Positions 14,001 to 18,907 of a DNA stretch of 18,907 bases are shown here, piece after piece. The translations under genes and the position numbers were made by a program. The notes under the pieces were generated by a model that worked only from the letters and a program-made list of their open reading frames with translations, did not search any database and was not told the DNA's origin. Origin of the DNA: Bacteroidota bacterium (GTDB lineage: Bacteria; Bacteroidota; Bacteroidia; Chitinophagales; Chitinophagaceae); contig JAPLER010000025.1 of the NCBI GenBank assembly GCA_026391115.1, positions 1-18,907 of the forward strand, in the 5' to 3' direction. Position 1 is the first letter of the stretch. Every line of letters begins with the position of its first letter.

Positions 14001-16211
14001 TCTAGAAACTACAGTTGTTCCTGTTAAATCAACGCCAATACTTGATGAAAGTAATTTGCCTAAAGCATTAAATACATCTCCTTTATTTAATGTTACTGAA
14101 AAAGGTACACCAGCAGGGTATAAAGTAGTTGTACCACTTGCAGTGGCTGTAATATCATCGGCAGGTGTAATGTCTACAATAGTATTATCCTCAGCTGCCT
14201 GAACAAAGAAGAAAGAATGTGGAACTCCATTGTTTGTTTTTCCCCCAACAGTCAACACACTATAGTTGGCTCCCCAAGTATTGGTAGGCAAAACCATTGT
14301 TGCACCACTGCTTGAACCTGCATAAATGTGTCCCCATAATGAAAAAGGAATTCCATTACTATACACATGAATACCACGAGGTAAAATACCTGTACTATTT
14401 AGTCTCGCATCTTGAGTTCCAGTTTTTGGCAAAGTAAAAGTTGGTGTTGCAACATTTGCTGTTACATTATATGTCTGAATATAATAATTTGCGTCTGTTG
14501 GTTTTCCTATTTCAACAGTAACAACAGCATCTTGTTTACTTGAAATATATAAAGCCATATCTTGATTATTACTTCCTGCCATCAATGCCTGAAAGCCATA
14601 GCCTAACCAAAAATCTGTTCCTGTATTTGATAATTGACTTGGATCTTGAATACCTTTACCAGTAACAGTAACATCATCAATATTAATAGCTATTGCACCA
14701 CCACCTGTGTGTGTAATTGTACCACTATAATCTCCAAATTGGGTTGGCACAAATCTTACATATATAGTTGTTGGGGCAATAGAGCCTGCTGTATATGAAA
14801 TATTCAAAGTTGATGCAAAACCACTACCTGGATTTGTAGATACTTGAAAGCCACTTGGTGCACTAATAGTAATATTCCCATTTGCAGGATTTAAAGCACT
14901 TGCACTTAATGTGTATGATTTTACAGCTGAGATATTATTTACAATTACATTTCCAAAAGGAATAGAATTTTGACCATTTGGAGTAACTGTTGTAATAATT
15001 GGTTCTGGAGCTAATGTTGTAAAATTAATTTCATTTCCATAAGCAGTTCCTATACTGTTAATTGCATAAGCACGAACATAATATTTTGTACTTGGAGTTA
15101 ATATTTTTATTAGTGATGAATATGCTACATTACCTTTTCCATCCATAGTTTTAGGGTCTGCCGTTGTTGGATTTGGCAATATACTCCAACAAACTCCTTT
15201 TTGAGTTATACCAACGCCTCCACTATCTATAATTACCCCACCACTAGTTGCTTTTACTGATGTAATATTTGTAATAGCTGTTGTTGTTAAACTTGGTATT
15301 GTTGGTGCATCTGTTGTAAAAGTTAAATTTGCACCATAAAAAACATCTCCTGTTTCGCTTTCTACATAAGCACGAACATTATAGTTTGTCGCAGCAGTTA
15401 AACCACTTATTGCTCCACCATTTGCCAAATTAATATTGCCACTTGCTGTTGGACCTGAAGTATTTTTTGTTGGTAAATTAATAGTTGGGTTTGCCACAAC
15501 ATCCCAGACCACACCACTTGAAGTAATTGTATATGTTCCTGCTGTAACAACACCTGTTACTGTACCTGTATATTTTCCTGTTTTAATTGCTGTTGCTGTA
15601 GTAACACTTGGTTGTGAACCTGCTGGTGCAATTGTACCATTATAAACTGCTGTTTTTATACTTAAACTTCTGCTTGCAGAAGTGCCACTGTTTGCAGCAT
15701 ACATATACATACGCACTAGGTATGTGTGATTTGTATATAATTTTTTTGCAAATGCAGGGAAAGTTATTGTTGAACTACCACCACTTGGAACTGACTGTGG
15801 TGTTCCAAAAGGAACAAATGCACCTACTCCATCTTTTTGCACTGCAAGACTTACCATATTACTACCACTACTACCACTTGTACGTGCAGCAAAAGTAAAT
15901 CCAAGTAACGTTGCATCTACAGCACCAACTGGAGAAATAGGAAAATCAATATGCCAGCCATCAGTTGCAGATGTTACCCAATCTGTCCCACTAATAGGTT
16001 GACATTTTACACCATTGCCACCATAACCAACATTTGATGTAAATGCATTACCTACAACAGCATCGGCTATGGAAATGTCTGATTGATTTACACCACCCTT
16101 TACACCAGTATTATTACTAGTAAATGCCCAAGTAGCAGTAAATTGAGCAAAAGACTTTACGGCAAAAAAAGCTACAACAAAAAATGTTGTAATAATTTTT
16201 TTATAATTCAT
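11010..16211 (-). CDS. Giant multidomain surface protein with gliding-type (type B) C-terminal domain
   Basis: 1733-aa secreted protein, probably an adhesin. The signal peptide is at about 1-22 (IITTFFVVAFFAVKSFAQ). A beta-sandwich follows (about 23-195). Two Fn3-like repeats of the Bacteroidota KGVCWS...YYVRAYAxNSxGTAYG type lie at about 199-400, then an immunoglobulin-like segment with SGFQVSTNPGSGF (about 402-525). An IgGFc-binding-protein-like module starts at DFWLGYGFQAL (about 530-975). Several PKD-type domains (about 1060-1550) include two WDFGDGKKDTTTT and two WLWSFGxAxxTTATTQNAQF copies. An Fn3 domain is at about 1550-1632. The gliding-associated C-terminal domain (FIPNVFTPDGNGKNDKL, about 1637-1733) should route it through the T9SS; type B domains are often linked to SprF-type partners, none of which is here. 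Its promoter must lie within 16212-16630, but I found no clear box. The DCC gene follows. Confidence 0.9.
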   Translation of the reverse strand: MNYKKIITTFFVVAFFAVKSFAQFTATWAFTSNNTGVKGGVNQSDISIADAVVGNAFTSNVGYGGNGVKCQPISGTDWVTSATDGWHIDFPISPVGAVDATLLGFTFAARTSGSSGSNMVSLAVQKDGVGAFVPFGTPQSVPSGGSSTITFPAFAKKLYTNHTYLVRMYMYAANSGTSASRSLSIKTAVYNGTIAPAGSQPSVTTATAIKTGKYTGTVTGVVTAGTYTITSSGVVWDVVANPTINLPTKNTSGPTASGNINLANGGAISGLTAATNYNVRAYVESETGDVFYGANLTFTTDAPTIPSLTTTAITNITSVKATSGGVIIDSGGVGITQKGVCWSILPNPTTADPKTMDGKGNVAYSSLIKILTPSTKYYVRAYAINSIGTAYGNEINFTTLAPEPIITTVTPNGQNSIPFGNVIVNNISAVKSYTLSASALNPANGNITISAPSGFQVSTNPGSGFASTLNISYTAGSIAPTTIYVRFVPTQFGDYSGTITHTGGGAIAINIDDVTVTGKGIQDPSQLSNTGTDFWLGYGFQALMAGSNNQDMALYISSKQDAVVTVEIGKPTDANYYIQTYNVTANVATPTFTLPKTGTQDARLNSTGILPRGIHVYSNGIPFSLWGHIYAGSSSGATMVLPTNTWGANYSVLTVGGKTNNGVPHSFFFVQAAEDNTIVDITPADDITATASGTTTLYPAGVPFSVTLNKGDVFNALGKLLSSSIGVDLTGTTVVSRDCNKKIALFTGNGRVQLFVGACNPVNGGSDNFIQQMFPKQAWGTKYLTSPFRDMEAGLYKVIVSDPATVVKVNGTTLSGLVQNAYSYETDTLLNIESDKPVMVAQFCATNRCNGTGISTHPNTGDIGDPEMVILSPTQQAINDVTVYSTNNFSIQHNYINVIVPNAGVASFMLDGVNVSTSFATHTADANYSYAVFSDLTGNTSHRLQSNVPFNAIAYGFSTSSTNESYGYNAGTQLKPLTQYLSVNNSYPNLTKDSVISACLNNTFNYTVNLPYKPLSMHWDFFNNPAQLPNADTILVTNTIPVDSVTVNGTLLYKYSLPTNYTFNATGTFPVNITVNATNADGCSGLQTITFNVKVVEPPVPHFLLEYSPCLPTILNYTDSSYDKNGYKMAGREWTFFGLGSNIFSTDSTPTITYNNPGTYAIKLRAINSIGCYKDLDTTVTLYGGPKIINVIANNNGPDCVGKSIKFTATTTTSIGTVVKYYWDFGDGKKDTTTTDTVSHIYTAANTTGYQVTLSIESSLGCVSSTFQIVQPIFLLKADFNLVSPQCVNVQANFTDASQGVNVTSPISASWLWSFGNAGSNTATTQNAQFTYTTDNTFNVKLRVALLNNGVEFCFDTITKPIVVTPVITISNLTSNPANRSCVGKAITYTAVGNTVAGSFKWYWDFGDGKKDTTTTNTTTHTFTSTATPFNVTVFAQLNGGCKGNTLSHEQYIYKVTAISSFTSPQCINTLVNFADASTGGVTNATIDTKWLWSFGDAANTTATTQNAQFTYNTAGTYNVKLKTYLVFGGTTEFCSHDTTRTLVINDILTKPVVTVDNAATTLSTLTFKWDAIANATGYQVSFDGGSWITPSSGTNGLTHIASGLTANTSYTLCVKAIGACPSDSACITGKTSVANSDVFIPNVFTPDGNGKNDKLIVCSNNIKSVQFAVYSQWGEKLFETTSPSINAQGCFEVWDGRAFGKMQPVGVYAYVSTIVMNDGKVLSKKGLVNLVR
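11570..12660 (-). repeat. Tandem duplication of about 540 bp inside the giant surface-protein gene
   Basis: Two adjacent units of about 178 codons each contain an SCVGK/DCVGK segment, a WYWDFGDGKKDTTTT- or YYWDFGDGKKDTTTT-type PKD, a Cys-containing linker with SPQC(I/V)N, and a WLWSFG...TTATTQNAQFTY PKD ending near EFC. DNA identity is visible at the WDFGDGKKD and TTQNAQFTY codons (for example around 11990 and 12530). The copies have diverged elsewhere, so the duplication is not recent. Confidence 0.75.
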
Positions 16212-16551
16212 ATTTATTAATTTGAAAAATGAAACGGCAATCTATTTGTAGTTCAGAGATAGTACAAAGTACTGAAAAATATTGTTGCAAACTAAACTTC
16301 CAACTATAGCAAGGTATCGAATTCTATGCAAACGATAGCAATAACATTTGCTTTTACTTACCAAAAAAACAATTGTACCCGGCTTATTTTCTCTTTCTTG
16401 AATATTTTCATCCAGTTATTTTTCCGTTTATCAAATTAAATAAAAAATATTTTTAAGCAGTTGATTATCTCAAAAGGCTTGATTTTATTGAGTTTGAGTA
16501 TATAAAACAATACCAATTATAATACATTACTAAAATAAACAAAGTATTATG
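16212..16551. other. Divergent intergenic region between the giant gene and the PadR/PspC cluster
   Basis: About 340 bp of AT-rich DNA without a recognisable gene. It must hold the minus-strand promoter of the 1733-aa gene, but I see no clean TAnnTTTG box on that strand. A short inverted repeat AGTAC-AAA-GTACT is at about 16260-16275. I see no RNA gene. Confidence 0.3.
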
Positions 16552-16585
16552 TTTTGCATAGTAGTATAAAATTCCCTTATTTTTG
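16552..16585 (+). promoter_or_regulatory. Bacteroidota-type promoter of the 67-aa/PadR/PspC cluster
   Basis: TTTTG (16552-16556) and TATTTTTG (16578-16585) match the -33 TTG and -7 TAnnTTTG elements, with a 21-bp spacer. Transcription should start near 16590, giving a leader of about 40 nt before ATG 16631. It is the best-formed promoter in the window. Confidence 0.6.
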
Positions 16586-16630
16586 CATTGTCAACGAACA
16601 ATTAAGAATATATATTTAAAAAAGAAGATT

Positions 16631-16834
16631 ATGAAAGAGAATAACACAAAACAAATTACAGTAACAGTTAGCAATAAACCAGTTGAAAAAACCGCAGTTT
16701 ACTCAACTAATGCAAATGCAGAAACAAACCATTCAACTACAAAAAACATTTTTAGTAATGTAGATTTATGGAACGTTCAAAAACAAGTGAGAACTGCTTA
16801 TACTAGAAGAAGAGCAAATTCTATGTTGAATTAA
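16631..16834 (+). CDS. 67-aa conserved-looking small protein, unknown function
   Basis: Short soluble protein without signal peptide or membrane segment. The first 40 residues are Thr/Asn/Ser-rich and probably disordered. The C-terminus forms a compact motif, IFSNVDLWNVQKQVRTAYTRRR (about 41-62, written in part), with an aromatic/hydrophobic core then several Arg, followed by NSMLN. The DLWN(I/V)Q-K-x-R pattern recalls small hypothetical proteins encoded near regulators in related bacteria, but I cannot name a family. ATG 16631 is chosen because the upstream TTG 16583 overlaps the promoter's -7 box. The gene is first after the promoter and lies 32 bp before the PadR gene, so it may be part of the same regulated unit. 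Confidence 0.65.
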   Translation: MKENNTKQITVTVSNKPVEKTAVYSTNANAETNHSTTKNIFSNVDLWNVQKQVRTAYTRRRANSMLN

Positions 16835-16866
16835 ACCAAAATATTAACAACTAACAATTCTAAAAA

Positions 16867-17223
16867 ATGGACATACAAAACACACAAAGTCAAATGCGAA
16901 AAGGAGTGCTTGAGTTTTGCATTTTATCTGTAATACGAAAAGGGGAAGTTTATCCAAGTGATATTGTAGATAAAATGAAAGGAGCTGGTTTGCAGCTTTT
17001 AGAAGGTACTCTTTATCCATTATTGACTAGATTAAAAAATGCAGAATTACTAACTTACAGATGGGTAGAAAGCAATAGTGGACCACCCAGAAAGTATTTT
17101 GTAATGACAGAAAAAGGTCTTGAGTTTTATGCTGAACTTGAGAGAACCTGGAAAGAATTGGCAGATGCTGTACACGCCATTACACAAGAAAACGAAACTA
17201 TAAATAACAACACAAACCAATAA
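16867..17223 (+). CDS. PadR-family transcriptional regulator
   Basis: 118-aa winged-helix repressor. MRKGVLEFCILSVIRKGEVYPSDIVDKMK is the typical PadR helix 1-2 region. LLEGTLYPLLTRLKNAELLTYRWVES gives the recognition helix (GTLYPLLxRL) and wing, and GPPRKYFVMTEKGLEFY the second wing strand and start of the C-terminal helix. The dimerisation helix runs to about residue 105 and ends in an Asn/Thr-rich tail. The length is that of PadR subfamily 2. It lies 11 bp before a PspC-domain gene, a common pairing in Bacteroidota, and probably controls its own transcript through the promoter at 16552-16585. I see no clear operator palindrome there. The ligand or signal is unknown. Confidence 0.95.
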   Translation: MDIQNTQSQMRKGVLEFCILSVIRKGEVYPSDIVDKMKGAGLQLLEGTLYPLLTRLKNAELLTYRWVESNSGPPRKYFVMTEKGLEFYAELERTWKELADAVHAITQENETINNNTNQ

Positions 17224-17234
17224 ACTAACAAAAA

Positions 17235-18907
17235 ATGAAAAGAGTAATAAATATAAACTTTCAAGGAAGAGTGATTCCAATTGAAGAAAGTGCTTATGAA
17301 ACTTTGAAACAATACACTGAAAGCTTAAGCAAATTTTTTGCAAATGAAGAAGGTAAAGAAGAAATAATTAATGATATTGAAGGTAGAATAGCTGAACTAT
17401 TTGCAGAAACATTAAAAAAAGGCAGCACGTGCATTTGCGATGATGATATTAATAAAATTATTACCAGCATTGGCAGACCAGAAGAGTTTGAAACAGAAGA
17501 AAATATTGTACAAGAACAACTAGGCAATAAAAACAACAGCACAAATTATCAAAACACATCTTTTGATAGAGAAAGAACAAGATTATATAGAGATGAATCT
17601 GATAAAATTTTAGGTGGATTTTTAATTTATATTTTGTTATGGATTATTTTACCTAGCAGGAGCCTGCAAGCAAATCTCACAAAAAGATTATATCGCAACC
17701 CTGAAGAAAAAGTTATTGGTGGTGTTGCAAGTGGCTTAGCTGCTTACTTTAACATAGCTGTTTGGATTCCAAGATTAATATTTGCTTTACCACTAGTAAT
17801 CAGCATTTTAAATTCTATATCTCGCAATATCTTTTGGAATTTTCATCCTTTTCCATCAATTGTTTTTGGGTCATTTGGCGGTTCGCTAACTTTAATTTAC
17901 GTAATACTTTGGGCTGTAATACCTGAAGCAAAAACAGCAAGCGAAAAATTAGAAATGCGTGGTGATAAAGTAGATTTAAATTCTATAAAAAACACCATTC
18001 AAGACGACCTTGATGGCTTTAAAGAGCGTGCTGAAAAGTATGGTAAAGAAATAGGGGAAAAAGCAAAAAAATGGGGAGAAGATTTTTCAACTAAAGCAAA
18101 TACACATAGTCAAAAATTTACAAGCGAGGTAAACTATGCAGCTCGCTCAACCAGCAAAAAAATTGGACACGGCATAGGCATATTTTTTAAAGCTTTCTTC
18201 TTATTTATTGCAGGTATGATTGCATTTTTATTAATAATGGCATTAATCAAAGTGTTTTTTGGAGGTGTAAATGTATTGCCAATTAAAAACTTCTTTATAT
18301 ATGGTTATTGGGAAACTGTTTTATTGTGGGTTAGTGTTATAGGATTTTTAATTGTACCTATTATTGCCTTTATTGTTTGGATAGTTAGACGACTATTAAA
18401 AACAAGAAAACATAGTCGTGCTATTGGTGCAACATTTGGCATATTATGGTCAATAGGCTTGGTGGCTTGCATAATTTTCATTTCATTATTTGCTGGTAAT
18501 TTTAAAAACAAAAGTGTTGTAGAAGAATTAAATGTGCCGTTTAATCAACCATCAAACAATAAACTAATAGTGCGTGTTGCTAAAGATTATGCAAACTATT
18601 ATGGCAATAATTTATTTGATATAAATATTGATGATGAAGATGATGATTTTAATAACGATAATGACTTTGCTTTTTATGGTGTTAACGCAGATAGTTTAAT
18701 GTTAAGAAATGTAAGAATCAATTTAATAAAAAGCAACGACGATAAATATCATTTAAAAGTATTTAAGTTTAGTAGAGGCAGAAGTCCAAAACAATCGCAA
18801 GAATTTGCACAAAAAGTTAACTTTAATATTGTACAAAATGATAGTGTATTGACATTACCAACAGGGATTTTTGTAACACAGCAAGACAAATTTAGAAACC
18901 AACAAAT
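17235..18907 (+). CDS. PspC-domain membrane protein, partial, first PspC copy internally deleted
   Basis: 557 residues are visible from ATG 17235; the 3' end is beyond the window. A cytoplasmic helical region (about 1-110, with GKEEIINDIEGRIAELF) is typical of Bacteroidota PspC proteins. A first PspC domain starts RTRLYRDESDKILGG (about 114-128) but jumps directly to FLIYILLWIILPS (about 129-141), losing its middle. A second, complete PspC domain follows: KRLYRNPEEKVIGGVASGLAAYFN to LIYVILWAVIPEA (about 150-232). A helical segment (about 235-310) precedes three TM segments (about 315-340, 362-385 and 400-420). After about 421 comes an Asp/Asn-rich extracytoplasmic region. PspC proteins act in envelope stress sensing. 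PadR, 11 bp upstream, is the likely regulator. Confidence 0.9.
   Translation, partial: MKRVININFQGRVIPIEESAYETLKQYTESLSKFFANEEGKEEIINDIEGRIAELFAETLKKGSTCICDDDINKIITSIGRPEEFETEENIVQEQLGNKNNSTNYQNTSFDRERTRLYRDESDKILGGFLIYILLWIILPSRSLQANLTKRLYRNPEEKVIGGVASGLAAYFNIAVWIPRLIFALPLVISILNSISRNIFWNFHPFPSIVFGSFGGSLTLIYVILWAVIPEAKTASEKLEMRGDKVDLNSIKNTIQDDLDGFKERAEKYGKEIGEKAKKWGEDFSTKANTHSQKFTSEVNYAARSTSKKIGHGIGIFFKAFFLFIAGMIAFLLIMALIKVFFGGVNVLPIKNFFIYGYWETVLLWVSVIGFLIVPIIAFIVWIVRRLLKTRKHSRAIGATFGILWSIGLVACIIFISLFAGNFKNKSVVEELNVPFNQPSNNKLIVRVAKDYANYYGNNLFDINIDDEDDDFNNDNDFAFYGVNADSLMLRNVRINLIKSNDDKYHLKVFKFSRGRSPKQSQEFAQKVNFNIVQNDSVLTLPTGIFVTQQDKFRNQQ

Noticed and set aside
13822..15898. Several plus-strand ORFs of 60-126 aa opposite the giant surface-protein gene
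   Set aside because: Valine/leucine-rich shadows of the Thr/Asn-rich repeats on the coding strand, without starts, promoters or domains.
16212..16551. Small RNA or riboswitch in the long intergenic region
   Set aside because: No conserved RNA fold, terminator or tRNA-like pattern could be recognised, only short AT-rich inverted repeats.

Overview
The window looks like a low-GC Bacteroidota chromosome, probably near the Chitinophagaceae (an inference). Four proteins or protein remnants end in type IX secretion (T9SS) or gliding-associated C-terminal domains. ClpS, the PadR/PspC pair and the DCC protein have Bacteroidota-style sequences. The clearest promoter is of the TTG/TAnnTTTG type. Shine-Dalgarno sequences are not obvious.

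Layout. 1-2883, all minus: a lipoprotein, a shikimate kinase lacking its N-terminus, a DUF423 membrane protein, an OmpR-type response regulator, and a histidine kinase running off the left edge. They are tightly packed and may be co-transcribed. 2984-3286, minus: clpS. 3287-5599: a two-ORF T9SS segment, a 502-aa exported protein preceded by an orphan T9SS tail, bracketed by two related hairpins in opposite orientation. 5600-6280, minus: an unrecognised two-part protein (helical plus Fn3-like) followed by a strong intrinsic terminator. 6281-6944: a gene-poor stretch with ten gap-free 21-bp repeats whose core is palindromic. 6945-10542, plus: a secreted subtilisin-like protease whose frame breaks near 8636; GEVED, CARDB-like, Ig-like and T9SS sorting domains continue in the next frame. 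10558-16211, minus: a 1733-aa surface protein (Fn3-like repeats, IgGFc-binding-like module, PKD repeats, gliding-type C-terminus), then a DCC thiol-disulfide protein. 16552-18907, plus: a promoter, a 67-aa conserved-looking protein, a PadR regulator and a PspC-domain membrane protein running off the right edge.

How the genes relate. The T9SS clients are exported by machinery not in this window. The PadR/PspC pair and the two-component system are separate envelope-sensing units. No complete new defence or biosynthetic system is visible. The least explained elements are the 21-bp array (6400-6609), the inverted hairpin pair around the T9SS segment, and a run of genes that have each lost a defined piece: the kinase N-terminus, the T9SS stub, the protease/GEVED junction and the first PspC domain.
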